Below, piece by piece: positions 1 to 11,894 of a DNA stretch of 64,000 bases (position 1 is its first letter; every line of letters begins with the position of its first letter). The DNA is from Adineta vaga (taxonomy: Eukaryota; Rotifera). Where the stretch lies: contig CP075494.1 of NCBI GenBank assembly GCA_021613535.1, positions 2,852,001 through 2,916,000 on the forward strand, read 5' to 3'. A program made the translations under genes and the position numbers. A model generated the notes under the pieces. The model was not told where the DNA came from and did no database searches. It saw nothing but the letters and a program-made list of their open reading frames with translations.

Positions 1-116
1 TCTTACTTTTTAGAGGGTATATTTATGGTTGAAAATTGTTTTCATCTCGTATTAGAGATGGTGATAAGTATTTTTACAAAACATTATTCTTTAGTTAAAA
101 ACAAAATAATCATTTA

Positions 117-364
117 CAGGGTGAGGGTGTGGGTGTCAGACGGATGTAGTACTCACAACGATCTCTCTAGTAAAAGGTTATGTACAAGCCGGTATAGGGT
201 GGATGTGGGTGTGGGTGTGAGTGAGTGTCTGCGTTTTTCTATTTACACACCCACATCCTCAATGATCGAACATACGTTGTTGATTATAAATTTGCTTAAA
301 ACATCGATGCAGAAAATAACATTTCAGCTAAATAAAATTATCTTCACCCACACCCACACCCTGT
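117..364. repeat. Nested telomere-like palindrome (G-rich/C-rich arms)
   Basis: The outer arms are a G-rich stretch at 117-136 (core GGGTGAGGGTGTGGGTGT) and its reverse complement at 345-364. An inner pair sits at about 199-257 (GGATGTGGGTGTG against CACACCCACATCC). Core units resemble the TGTGGG telomere repeat described for Adineta. It is the most elaborate member of a family seen about a dozen times in this window. No coding potential was recognised in bases 1-768; reading frames across this stretch are low-complexity translations of the repeat. Confidence 0.7.
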
Positions 365-768
365 TTACTAGTAGATAAAACAATAATCAAACAAATGAAC
401 TTGTTGATGTTTCTATCAACAGTTCAAACACAATCATGGACAAATGTTTATACATGTTATATAAAAAGAATGAATAAATAAAATTTTCTTTATGCAAATA
501 GTTGTGTAACATGATATTCCAATTCACATATTGCTTTCATCTAAACGTTTTATTGTTCTCGCTGATGTATAAAGAAAAGTGAATCTTTGGACGTATACAG
601 AGTTTAATTGATCAAGATTAATTTATAAGAAGATGAAAACAAGAAAAAGAACTACAATTGCCTGTAATAAACTGTGATTATAAAATAAAAGTAAAAAAAT
701 CATAAAGTGCGCTTTGGATTATACTCTTGATATCTGATTCTTATCGAACGATTACATTTAGAAAAAAA

Positions 769-3700
769 ATGTCCGAACAAAAGGCAAATGGTAAATCGGT
801 ACATATTTCTGCATCCAAAATATCTCCGGCAATTGAAAGTAAATATCGATTAGACTTTTTTTAGATTCATTCTCGATTCTTTAGATCCACAACGAGTGTC
901 ATGTCGATTAGATTGGGCTGAATCATCTTGGATAAGATGGATACAAATACCATTGTTTCTATGGCTATCACCCATTCTCTCTCTGGCTAATAAACGTTCT
1001 CTTGTTGAAAATGATCTTAATGATCTTTCTCTCAATGATAAATGTGGAATTATATTAAACAGAGTAAATCAATATAATTCTAAATGGCCTGGTGCATGGA
1101 AAATATTTCGAGGAATATTCTATAAAGATTTTCTGACAAGTATCTTACTGGTTTTTCCACTCACAATGGCTCGTATATCACAACCATTACTTATTCGTCA
1201 GTTGACTATTTATATTAAAGATCAATCAGGATTACCTGTTTATTCTGGTTATTTATTTGCTATTGCTCTTTACATTGCTGTACTCGTACAAGCAACTTGT
1301 CAACAACAGATTATGTTTCGAAATGTACGTATAGGAACTCGAATTCGTAATGTATTCTCATCCGTTATCTATCAGCGCTTATTAAATATCAATACGGCAG
1401 CTCTTCATAAGACGACTGCTGCTCAGACGATTAATTTAGTATCAAATGATGCAAATAAATTTGCAGAATTAAGTATTTTTATTCATGCTTTAATAATGGT
1501 ACCTTTGGAAGTCTTTGCAACATTTGGTCTTTTATGGTGGAACATTGGTCTACCAACTTTATTCGGTTATGCAGTATTAATTTCAATAATACCAATACAG
1601 GCCATGTTCAGTCGACTGTTCGGTAAATATAGAAAAGGTACAATGTCATACACGGATAAACGTGTTCAAACGATCAATGAACTTGTTAATGGATGTCAAA
1701 TTATAAAAATGTACAATTGGGAAAAAGCTATGGAGCAACGAGTATGCGAAACACGTCGATTGGAACTTTCAAATATTCGAAAAGCGAGTAGTTTGAGGGC
1801 TCTTAATGTTGCTATATCTTTTGTAACAATACCTTTAGTTTCTCTTGCTACATTTGGAGGTAGTTGGCTTATCAAACGTACTTTACTACCAGAGAATATT
1901 TTTTCAACATTAGCTTTCTTTTCAATGGTTCGAGTTCCATTAACAATTACAATGCCATATTTCATTGAAAAATTTAGTGAAGCTCGAATTTCTGCAAGAA
2001 GAATTGATCAATTTATGCAACTCGATATGTTATTGAATAAACGTGAAATAACAAAAAATGAAAATGAAGAACATGTGATCATCATGGAAGATGCATCATT
2101 CTCTTGGAAAGATAATCCTTCATTATTTTCACTTAATCTTAAAATTAAAAAAGGTAATTTAGTTGGAATAAAAGGTACTATTGGTTCTGGTAAATCAACT
2201 TTACTCTCTGCTATACTCGGTGAAATTAATCTTATAAGTGGAAAATTACAACTTGCAACGAATTCAATTTCTTATGCTCCACAATCGGCATGGATATTTG
2301 CTGATACTATTCGAAGTAATATTCTTCTTGGCAAACCAATGAATGAAGAACGATATAAAAATGTCATAAAAGCATGTTGTCTCGATGTTGATCTGGAAAA
2401 TTTTGGTGAAATTGGTGATTTATTAATGATTGGTGATAAAGGTGTGAATTTAAGGTAACAGTCAAGTATGTCCTTGCAAAAATGTCCCTGGCTTTTGATC
2501 CTCGGACAAAAGATCCTCTTCTAAAGTGTCCTTTCGAAAAATATTTTTCATCTTCATGAAATCTTGAGGGTGGGGGTGGATGAAGAAGATATACTCACAC
2601 CCACAACATCGATCGACTCAAAAGCAATACAATTACTGTGCAAGAATTATTGGGAAAAATTTCATTTTTTGTTCCTAATGATTAGTTTAATGAAATTTTA
2701 AACGCTCTTCTAGATTATATTTCATAATTTATACTTTTACCTATAGTAACACTATCGACTTTTTTTTTAGTGAGAGAATATTTTTGAAAGGACATTTTTG
2801 CGAAAGACATTTTACATGAGGACTTTTTGTCCGAGGACCAAAAGCCAAGGACAATCTTGAAAGGACATTCTTGACTGTTTTCGAATTTAAGTGGTGGACA
2901 AAAAGCTCGAATATCACTTGCTCGTGCACTCTATGCTGACGCGGACTTATATTTACTTGATGATCCACTTGCTGCTGTTGATCCTAAAGTAGCAAAAAGT
3001 ATTTTTGATCAATCTATTGGTCCAAAAAGTTTCCTTCGTGGAAAAACTCGAATATTGGTAACACATCAAACACACTTCTTAGTTGAATCTGATCAAATGT
3101 TTGTATTAACTCATGGTCATCTTGATGAATTACAAATTGAACAACAACCCGAAACTGACTCATCCGAGGAATCATCAGAAACAGATTCATCTAGTGGAAA
3201 AGAAACAGATTTCGTACTTAATACTAATATAACAGATATGAATTCGATTGTAAAAAATGAAACATCAATTGAAGGTTCGATCAATTGGAAAATTTGGTTA
3301 AAATTATTTACTGCACCACCATTACGTTGGTTTGGGTTTTTATTTATGATTATTCTAATGTTGGGTAATGAAGCTTTGTATGATTTTGCAAATAGTTGGC
3401 TCGCTTCCTGGTCGAGTAAAGATGAAATTGAACAACGATCATCATTCTATATCTATGTTTATCTTGGAGTAATTATTTCTACATTTATTGTTGCATTGAC
3501 TCGAGTCAGCTATATTATTTATATTATGTTATGTGGTTCAACTTATTTCCATAATCGAATGCTAAAAGGTATTTTGTACACGTCCTTACGTTTCTTTGAA
3601 AATAATCCAAGTGGACGAATATTAAATCGAGCAAGTAAAGATCAACAGGTAGTAGATGAATCCTTACCTTTAGCTTTAATTGATAGTATGCAATATTTAT

Positions 3701-5035
3701 TAATGACACTTGGTTCTATTATAATTATTGGAATAACGAATCCATGGGTACTTCTTATCCTCATTCCTTTAGTTCCAACTATTTTGTGGCTTCGACGATT
3801 TTATATACGTGCAAGTCGACAATTGAAACGACTTGAAAGTGTAACTAGAAGTCCTATTTTTACATTGTTTTCAACTTCATTAGATGGACTTACTAGTATT
3901 CGTGCTTTTGGTGTTCAAAATGATTTTTTGAAAATGTTTATCGAAAGAATTGATGCAAATTCACGAGCATCATTCATTCTTTCTGCTGCTGCACATTGGT
4001 TCGGTTTACGACTTGATCTTACAGCATCATTACTCACATTAGTTACCTCGATTCTTGCAGTAGCATTACGTCATCAAATTGATCCATCAACAGCAGCACT
4101 TAGTATAAGTTATTGTATTACTTTAACAGGTTTATTTCAATGGGGAATACGACAATCAGCAGAAGCAGAAAATTATATGACTAGTGCGGAACGTATTTAT
4201 GAATATGGTCAATTAGTACCTGAAAGTCATCAACATAATAATAATAATAATAATAATAATATTCTTATTCAACCAGACAAAAATTGGCCTTCTCATGGAA
4301 TTATCGAATTCAAAGATTATACTTGTCGTTATAGATCAGAACTTGATCCTGTACTAAAAAATCTCAATCTAAAGATTGATTCTCAAGAAAAGATTGGAGT
4401 TATTGGTCGAACAGGTTTGTATTAATTCAACTAAAGATATATGATATATTAAATGTGATTTAGGTGCTGGAAAATCATCACTCATCCAAGCTCTCTTTCG
4501 ATTAGTCGATCAATCAGCAATTCATGGAAGTATACTCATCGATGGCATTGATATTGGATGTCTTTCACTCGATTATCTTCGTTCTCATCTTAGTGTTATT
4601 CCACAAATGCCCATTCTCTTCTGTGGTACTCTACGATACAATATAGATCCATTCGAACAATTCTCCGATGAAGAATGTTTAGCAGTTCTTGAAGCTGTTC
4701 AACTGAAAAAATTAGTTCGAAATCATTCTGATGGACTGCATCTTTTGGTAGCTGAATCAGGAACAAATTTGAGTGCTGGTGAACGTCAATTGATTTGTGT
4801 CGCTCGTGCCATTTTAAAGAGAAGCAAAATATTGTTGATTGATGAAGCTACTGCACATGTCGATCATGCTACTGATACGATGATTCAAGAAGTAATTGCA
4901 GACAAATTTCGTGATCGTACAATACTGACGATTGCACATCGTTTGAATACTATTGCGAATAGTGATCGAATTCTTATGTTACAACAAGGAGAAATTGCTT
5001 TTTTTGATGTGCCTAAAAATATAAACTTGATGTAA
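769..5035 (+). CDS. ABCC4: ABCC-family (MRP4/ABCC4-like) ABC transporter, 4 exons
   Basis: Full ABC exporter with exons 769-838, 885-2454, 2892-4414 and 4464-5035. Every junction is GT-AG and in frame, giving 1244 residues against about 1325 in vertebrate MRP4. The order is TMD1, NBD1, TMD2, NBD2, with no extra N-terminal TMD0. NBD1 has Walker A GTIGSGKST, a PQSAWIF Q-loop, signature LSGGQKARISLARALY, and LLDDPLAAVD with D rather than E after Walker B, as is usual for NBD1 in ABCC proteins. NBD2 has GRTGAGKSS split by intron 3, signature LSAGERQ, LLIDEATAHVD and the TIAHRL H-loop. Predicted role is ATP-driven export of organic anions or cyclic nucleotides at the plasma membrane. A linker of eight asparagines lies at 4239-4262. 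Intron 2 (437 bp) is a transposon, described separately. The ATG at 769 is the first in frame and precedes a canonical 46-bp intron. ABCC4 is favoured over ABCC5/11 by length and N-terminal sequence. Confidence 0.9.
2455..2882. mobile_element. Introner-like MITE forming intron 2 of the ABC gene
   Basis: A 428-bp element with imperfect terminal inverted repeats of about 100 bp. The left end has AACAGTCAAGTATGTCC and the reverse-complemented right end has AACAGTCAAGAATGTCC; both arms continue through CTCGGACAAAA. It is flanked by the 9-bp direct repeat GAATTTAAG at 2446-2454 and 2883-2891. The element's first bases supply the 5' splice site (GTAACA). The second copy of the target duplication supplies the 3' splice site (TTTAAG). 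Removing 2455-2891 leaves the NBD1 signature (GVNLSGGQ) uninterrupted. No transposase is encoded, and 9-bp duplications with long TIRs suggest a Mutator-like non-autonomous element. A GGGTGGGGGTGG/CACACCCACA palindrome lies at 2561-2608 inside it. Confidence 0.85.
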
Positions 5036-5462
5036 TGTTATTTCGAATTGTATTGTAGGATCAATTAAGTAACTATATAGTTTATATGCTTAGTTTAATA
5101 TAAAATAATGAATAAAAATGGATGATAAGATCGGAATAAAGGTTGTACTTTTATGTAGTTTATATGTTGCTTTCAGTCCTAACGATTTTTATCCATTTTC
5201 GATTTTTTCTCTCCCTCTCTCTTTTATAAAGTATTGGAGTAGATCGTGTTTCGTGGCAGAGAATCTATCTAGTTTTGCCACGATAGGAAATAAGTGGTTT
5301 TGTTTTACAGCATCTGCCAAATATGTTTGCAGACGGAAAATATTCATATGAATCAAGAGATTTTGAGGGAGAAAGCGAGAGTATAAGAGACATTTTTGGG
5401 ACGGAAATCCCAAGCCTCCTTCATCTAACCGGAGGGCTTGTCTATCACTGGTCATCCACACC
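4536..5462 (+). repeat. Source copy of a ~0.92-kb duplication (ABC exon 4 plus 3' flank)
   Basis: This stretch covers most of the last ABC exon and about 430 bp of 3' flank. It reappears almost unchanged at 10810-11728. The 3' flank contains a T/C-rich run and a short palindrome around CTGCCAAATATGTTTGCAGACGG. Between 5463 and 6241 I see only AT-rich DNA with a GAT-rich stretch near 5660 and an (ATTC)n microsatellite at about 6050-6074. Confidence 0.9.
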
Positions 5463-6241
5463 CTTAATATTAATTAAACTAACGTTCATCAAGAGGTTCA
5501 GTAGTAAATAGTCAAGTAATTGGAAATAACAGTTGCGACGCGATTCACTAAATATTATTTCGAATCTTCCTGAAATGGGATTGTACAGGTTAAATGAATT
5601 CACATAACAGTTCTTCATAATAAAATAATTCATATTTCAGTCATGGATATGATCGAGATTAAGATGATGATGATGATATAACGAAAGAATTTCTTTTCAT
5701 TTATTTCATTGGATGAAATGGATATTACTATACTGATTGTTTTCGCAAATGATAATTTAAGTTATTATTTTGAAGAATAAAGTTAATTTCCACTTAAACA
5801 GCAATTGTAAGATCAAGAAAAGTGAGCTCCAAGTTTGGAGTTTACGAATGTCTAGTTTTTCATCGCAGGTTCTATCTTATAACTTGAACTCTTCATTTCT
5901 GACTCCTCAAATAGATGTTTTCGTTTTATTTTTCTTTATAGATAAGTAACTAATAGAGACGAGTGTTTTTTTCTGTCACTTTGTCTACTCCGGATGTATT
6001 TTATTGAGAGAATGTGCCAAATAGCAAAAGAAAAACGATCATTTTCACTTATTCATTCATTCATTCATTCATTGAAATCGTCTTATAGAATCTAAAATAT
6101 ATAAGGATATTTTATGTTGATAAATTAATACTATAGAAATCAAACAATTAAAATGTTGTGTCAAATCCGATTGTCCTGAAATCCATTAGATTTTCTATTT
6201 CTTTAAAAAAAATAGATTTGTTTCGGATTAATGCCGAATAG

Positions 6242-6323
6242 ATATCTTGAGGGTGTGGGTGTAGGTGTGTGTAGGCGTGCTATATTTCTTGATGAATTCC
6301 ACACCACCCACACGCACCCTTCA
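6242..6323. repeat. Telomere-like hairpin element between convergent genes
   Basis: The left arm begins ATCTTGAGGGTGTGGGTGT and the right arm reads CACCACCCACACGCACCC; a loop of about 30 bp separates them. It lies about 155 bp past the stop codon of the SLC43-like gene, in the convergent gap between that gene and the ABC gene. It is a member of the dispersed palindrome family. Confidence 0.7.
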
Positions 6324-6478
6324 TTTATTATATTATCTTCTCACGCTGATTAAGATTTGTTTTCTAATTCGTATAAATCAATCTTTTGTAGGCAGCTTTT
6401 GTTCGATATCTTCAATAGAAAATTGTCAGATGAAGATATTTTCTTTCGGTCAATCTGACTCAAAAATGAAAAGACAAA

Positions 6479-9375
6479 TTACAATCTCGTAATTACAATT
6501 TGAACATCTTTAGATTGTTGTTTTCTTTCTTGAAAATATTTCATCCAAATTTGAATTAAATGACATGACATAATCATCACTGATGCTAAGATGATTACCC
6601 ATACCTAGAATGAATTTTTATTTTCGACAATATTTCATTTAAAGAAACCTACTCTCCATGCTTTGCTCATGTCATCAGTTAATTTCACAAGACCAAAATT
6701 AACAAAAGCAACAATACCAACAATTGTCCACATGATGCCAGTTAGACGTCCAATATATTCCGATGGAAAACTAGTCGAGAAAAGATATTTTGTTTGATTT
6801 GCTTGGTTTGGAACTTACAAAGTACAAATAACTGCTTGACATCCTCCGAGGAGTGTTGATCGAGCAAAACAATTGATGATAATAACAGGTACAATCATCG
6901 ATGATGATGGAAACATCACAATCAAGCATAAGGCAATATTAAATAACCATGCAATTGTTTGAACTACAGAGATATTCAATAATTTTTGTTTTTCACCTAA
7001 AATACTTTCGACATTCTTCTTGTTTTTTCAAATTCAACTATTATTTACTTCGATCAGCTCGAAATCCGAGTAAATATCCATTGATTGGACAAATAACGAT
7101 TGCTGCTATCGTTGACATTGTATATTCAAAGGTATATTGATTTACTACAGATTATATGTTATAGCGTCCAATCTAAGAATGACATGAAAATAGCATATGA
7201 CCGATCTCGGATCCACCTAAAGCAATCAGCTTCTTCAGAGTGCGTGAGGGCATGAATATTCACTCTCACGCACCCTGAAGAATCTGATTGCTTTAGATGG
7301 ATCCGAGATCGGCCATGTGCTATTTTCCATCCAATGTAGGATGTTCGATTGGACGTCATTCAACACATAGGTATGCATTAATGATTGAGAAATGAAAGAA
7401 AGACTGAGAAATACCTAATGATTGATCTTGTTTGGTAATATAGGATATCCATGGTTGCCAAAGAATAGAAAGAAAGTTAGTTGAAATTAAAAGAATACTT
7501 AAAAATGCGACAAGTAAGAGATATAATGGACTTGTTAAATGTCTTCGAAAATTATTGACTTTTATTTCATCTAGAAGATGAAGATATGAATAAATACAAG
7601 AATTTGTTCGTTTTTTTATACCTTTGATTTCCGATTGTTTATCAAATTGATATGGAAGATTAAGAAATGAATAATTCCAATCAAGAAATAGAAATGATGT
7701 GAATAACATGAACAATCCAAATGATAACCAGATATATGCTAATGTACTTAATTCTATCTGTCTATCCTCTACTAATATCTATAAATAACAACATCGTTCA
7801 TATACGTATTAGAAAGTAATCTTTACCTCAAATATAGAATACCACATAGTGGCTGATATAACAGCACCTGTGAGTAATGATGAGACCAATGCACGAGATT
7901 TAGAAAAATAATCGGATGCTGTAAGACTTGTGACAAAAGTAATACTTCCACTCAGTGCCGAAAATGCACAATGAACATATAATAACGAATCTCGACCTAC
8001 AAATAAGACATTTTATTTTGCTAATTACATTGATGTTTATCTTTGACCTGGTTTTAAAAACGCCAATGATAACCATCCAATCATATGAAAGATTCTTCGA
8101 AATAAAGCAATCAGTTTTGGAAAGAAAAATCATTGAAACTTACATGGCAATTAATTTGACAAAACGACAACCAAATCGATCAATAAAAATTCCAATGAGA
8201 AATAATGGCAAATTAAAACAAGCAATTCCCACTGTCAATGCATTCTAGAATTATTCATCAAATAAAATCTTTTAGAAAAACATTTAAATAAACATATCAA
8301 TCCTTCAACCAGAGACTGTCATTAGGACAGGACTGTTGTGTTCTGGAAAAAAGAGAACACGGTAGAGTACTTGTGTTAGCTCTGTTGAAGTGGCTTCCTG
8401 TCCGTTATCTTCACAAAAGTTATATTCTCTGTCGATTAGTTCGATTTAAAAAGATAGATAAAATCTTGCTGTGTGCGGTACTATATTTATAATTTTATGA
8501 ATCATCTTCTTTTGACGAAATGACGTCTTTAGCTAGGCGTCATTTTTCTCAGAACGCTCTGAAGGACACTATAGACTCTCAGATAGAGATACAAGCGTCG
8601 ATGAATTAACTATATCATTTGTCTGGAACAAAGCTGATTATCAATGCTTCGAAAGTTCTACTGTTCTCGTTGTTGTCAGTAGTTATCGATTTCGTAGATA
8701 CAATTTACTCTAGACGTTCAATGGATTCTTCTTCCATCGACAATGAAAATTATTTTCGCTGCATTTCATCTATGAGTGTGGCGCTTCTTCAATCACTCTT
8801 TGTTAATGTCATGATGCAAACTAATAGTCTGAAAGACCAAAAGGACTTTTATCAAGTCCAAGGCGAAGCAAAGAGTGTTTTAGCCGTACAGGGCATACAG
8901 GACGAGTATCTTGACCAGGATAGTAATAACTGCTGTATGACAGTCTCTGGTTGGCAAGTCGATCTTCTCGATGTTCTTGACATCATCAGACAGAGAGATT
9001 TATTTCGTCAGGAATGATTTCTTACAGTGGCTCTTTCTTATTCTGTTATAGTCAATGTAGTGCGGAGAGGCATTTGATTCTGATATCGACGACAACAACA
9101 ACAAAAAGGGTGGAATGCAAATTCATGTATCGAAATGAGTAATCACTTTTAAAAATAATGGTGCTCACCTGATATTGATTCTTTTGTGCATCACATGGAT
9201 CTTTTGTTGATGATAAACATTTATTTTGATAGATTCCACGATGAGATAAAACTTGAAATAATCCCGGTAGACCAAATATTGTACCAGCAAAAAGAGTTGC
9301 TTCAATAAAAAAACAAAATACCCCTAACCATTTTCGATAAATAGTTTTTTCTTGTGAAATAATTATTTGCACCAT
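6479..9375 (-). CDS. SLC43-like major facilitator transporter, 10 exons
   Basis: Reverse-strand gene with exons 9375-9169, 8244-8144, 8094-8048, 7996-7827, 7778-7622, 7570-7415, 7144-7049, 6996-6819, 6770-6653 and 6604-6479. The exons sum to 451 codons plus stop with all phases consistent; SLC43 proteins are usually about 490-560 residues. SLC43-like features are the first membrane helix followed by YQNKC (compare FYSSTC in LAT3), the IDRFGCRFV loop after TM2-3, an FLNLP segment in the central loop, and FPSEYIGRLTGIMW near TM10. The family moves large neutral amino acids or nucleobases by facilitated diffusion across the plasma membrane; the substrate cannot be told here. Seven introns are 46-52 bp. 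Intron 1 (924 bp) and intron 6 (270 bp) are enlarged by insertions. The start at 9375 is the only ATG before TM1 that needs no extra exon. Confidence 0.85.
7162..7358. mobile_element. 197-bp foldback element in intron 6 of the SLC43-like gene
   Basis: It is almost wholly palindromic. Left end TAGCGTCCAATC pairs with GATTGGACGTCA at the right end, and inner arms share GATCTCGGATCCA and TAAAGCAATCAG. The centre is GCGTGAGGG...CTCACGCACCC, again a G-rich/C-rich turn. It inflates an intron that would otherwise be about 70 bp. It has no open frame of its own and no clear target duplication. Confidence 0.75.
8307..8952. mobile_element. Probable inserted element bounded by 16-bp inverted repeats in SLC43-like intron 1
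   Basis: AACCAGAGACTGTCAT at 8307-8322 is matched exactly by its reverse complement at 8937-8952. The intron around it is 924 bp while most neighbours are about 50 bp. A plus-strand frame of 132 codons (8619-9017) runs out past the right repeat; it has no recognisable domain and I do not call it a gene. No target duplication was found, so the exact ends are uncertain. Confidence 0.5.
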
Positions 9376-10431
9376 TTGATCTACAAACAAAAAATTACTC
9401 TTGTCGTTTTGTGTTTTTCTTTGATGAAAAAATGAATTTTCTTTCGATTGTATCGACAAGCAAATTGTTCATTTCGATAATGATGATCAGATGAATATTG
9501 TTCTCATCAACATTCGAATCAGTTTTTGTCGCATGAGATAGTTTTTCTTTCTGATTTGCATACCAACGAACTGTATAGGTCAACGAATAGGAAGAGGATT
9601 ATGTTGGACACTGACGTTGTCTAATCTGTATTTCTAGAAAAGGCTGGTCTCTCGTAAAATTGAACATGATTCACATTCAAACGGTTTGAATATATCAATA
9701 TCTAATCTATTTGATTAAATTGTTCAATTCGATTGACCAACTGAGAGACATCACGACCGATGACGAGTATTCAAGTGTATGTCTTTCTAATCGGACGAAG
9801 TTACCTATGACTCCCTTACGGTAAGCAAATGTATTCATTCTCGGTAGGCATTTCTTTCACATCGATATTTGTGAAGGACAAAAAAAAACATGATACTTTT
9901 TTTGTTTGTCTCTTACCTTAAACAATAGATGAGACAATGAGACAACGATTAAATGTGATGTTTATATTTGTTGATATAATCGAGATCGGAGAGAAATTGC
10001 TGCTCAAATGAATTGGATTTCAAACATTTTGCAGCCGTTAGTGACTCGTCGCGTCATACGGTCTCTCTCTCTCTATCTGTCGATCATCATTTAATCGTTA
10101 AAGAAAATAAATGATGTTAGATATTTATTGTCTTGATTTGTTTGTTTATCTAATCAATAAATAGAATAAATGTGAGGATGTGTTTAAATTAATAAACTAT
10201 CACAGTCTAGATTTTGATTCTTATTTAAGAGAATCGTTCATCAGGTGGTAAAAGAATTCTGCCAGAATAGTAAACTCAAGAAATTTTTAGAAATTCAAAC
10301 GGAAAAATTCCAAAGAAATATCCAAAGAATCTATTCCCAAGAAGGGACAATTACCAGGAAACTAGAGTTTTTCACTATTATTGATATAGATTATTAAGTG
10401 TCAAGTATTCGTCTAGAAAACTTGCAAAGAG
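9376..10431. other. Intergenic, no gene recognised
   Basis: AT-rich DNA upstream of the SLC43-like start. It holds short poly-A/T tracts and a (TC)n run near 10061-10078. Reading frames here are short and lack family motifs. The SLC43-like promoter presumably lies in its first few hundred bases. Confidence 0.5.
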
Positions 10432-10805
10432 TCAATACAACATAGTCGTAATGAGAAGAAGATGAGTTAATGAAGTGTATATATATATATAGATATATAA
10501 TTCAGTTTGAAATAATTCATTTTTGTATTTGTTGATACATTCCAAATGAGCATTTATATTAGCCAAACGTTGATCGATAAGATGTAACATAAATGAACTG
10601 AAATTGTCATCAGTTCGAAATATTCTACAAATTGTCCATAAGTTATCCATGCTACTTTGAAATTGTTTTTCGTAAAAATTGATTTGTTTTTCTATTGACT
10701 TGGTATAATTTGACAATGTGTCATGGTTGGTGTGTTTCACAATATTTTTATATTGTTCATATAGTTGTTCTTGCAGACTTGGTTGTTGAATGTAGCTAAT
10801 CTGAG
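10432..10805 (-). pseudogene. Truncated fragment of an unknown coding gene
   Basis: A reverse-strand frame reads through about 120 codons (for example IQQPSLQEQLYEQYKNIV and DNLWTICRIF). Its helical, coding-like composition changes to a TA-repeat translation (YIYIYIY) near 10480-10500. At its 5' side the frame hits a stop exactly where the duplicated ABC segment begins (about 10810). That suggests the rest of the gene was removed by the rearrangement. The family is not recognised, and it could instead be an internal exon of a still-spliced gene. Confidence 0.35.
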
Positions 10806-10809
10806 GTAT

Positions 10810-11728
10810 TCATCGATGGCATTGATATTGGATGTCTTTCACTCGATTATCTTCGTTCTCATCTTAGTGTTATTCCACAAATGCCCATTCTCTTCTGTGG
10901 TACTCTACGATACAATATAGATCCATTCGAACAATTCTCCGATGAAGAATGTTTAGCAGTTCTTGAAGCTGTTCAACTGAAAAAATTAGTTCGAAATCAT
11001 TCTGATGGACTGCATCTTTTGGTAGCTGAATCGGGAACAAATTTGAGTGCTGGTGAACGTCAATTGATTTGTGTCGCTCGTGCCATTTTAAAGAGAAGCA
11101 AAATATTGTTGATTGATGAAGCTACTGCACATGTCGATCATGCTACTGATATGATGATTCAAGAAGTAATTGCAGACAAATTTCGTGATCGTACAATACT
11201 GACGATTGCACATCGTTTGAATACTATTGCGAATAGTGATCGAATTCTTATGTTACAACAAGGAGAAATTGCTTTTTTTGACGTGCCTAAGAATATAAAT
11301 TTGATGTAATGTTATTTCGAATTGTATTGTAGGATCAATTAAGTAACTATATAGTTTATATGCTTAGTTTAATATAAAATAATGAATAAAAATGGATGGT
11401 AAGATCGGAATAAAGGTTGTACTTTTATGTAGTTTATATGTTTCTTTCAGTCCTAACGATTTTTATCCATTTTCGATTTTTTCTCTCCCTCTCTCTTTTA
11501 TAAAGTATTGGAGTAGATCGTGTTTCGTGGCAGAGAATCTATCTAGTTTTGCCACGATAGGAAATAAATGGTTTTATTTTACGGCGTCTGCCAAATATGT
11601 TTGCAGACGGAAAATATTCATATGAATCAAGAGATTTTGAGAGGAAAGCGAGAATATAAGAGAAATTTTGGGACGGAAATCCCAAGCTACCTCCATCTAA
11701 CCGGAGGGCTTGTCTATCACTGGTCATC
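10810..11728 (+). pseudogene. 5'-truncated duplicate of the ABCC4-like gene 3' end
   Basis: This is a near-identical copy of 4536-5462. The coding part (to stop at 11307-11309) includes the end of NBD2: signature LSAGERQ, LLIDEATAHVD and TIAHRL. It lacks Walker A of NBD2 and everything before it. Only scattered substitutions separate the copies, for example Thr to Met in the segment after HVDHATD, so the duplication is recent. With no promoter or membrane domain it should not make a transporter. A C-rich half palindrome (CCCCACCCACACCCTCAA) lies just past the end of the homology. Confidence 0.85.
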
Positions 11729-11894
11729 CACATCCCCACCCACACCCTCAATATTTTTACAATTTATGTAAAAAAGAAATCAATGTATTATTTAATGTTA
11801 GATTAAGAAAATATAGATAGAAATTCTAGGGAATATAAATTAACTTTTGTCAAATTAAAACTGGTTGTTTATGATTTATTTCATATTTAGTCGG

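Noticed and set aside
25-378. 117-codon + strand frame at the left edge
   Set aside because: It translates the G-rich palindrome and AT-rich DNA; no motif or splice structure supports it.
8619-9017. 132-codon + strand frame inside SLC43-like intron 1
   Set aside because: No domain and no clear start context; it runs across the right inverted repeat. Kept as part of the inserted element.
10881-11309. Stand-alone ATPase gene
   Set aside because: It is the truncated duplicate of the ABC gene's last exon, lacking Walker A and membrane domains.
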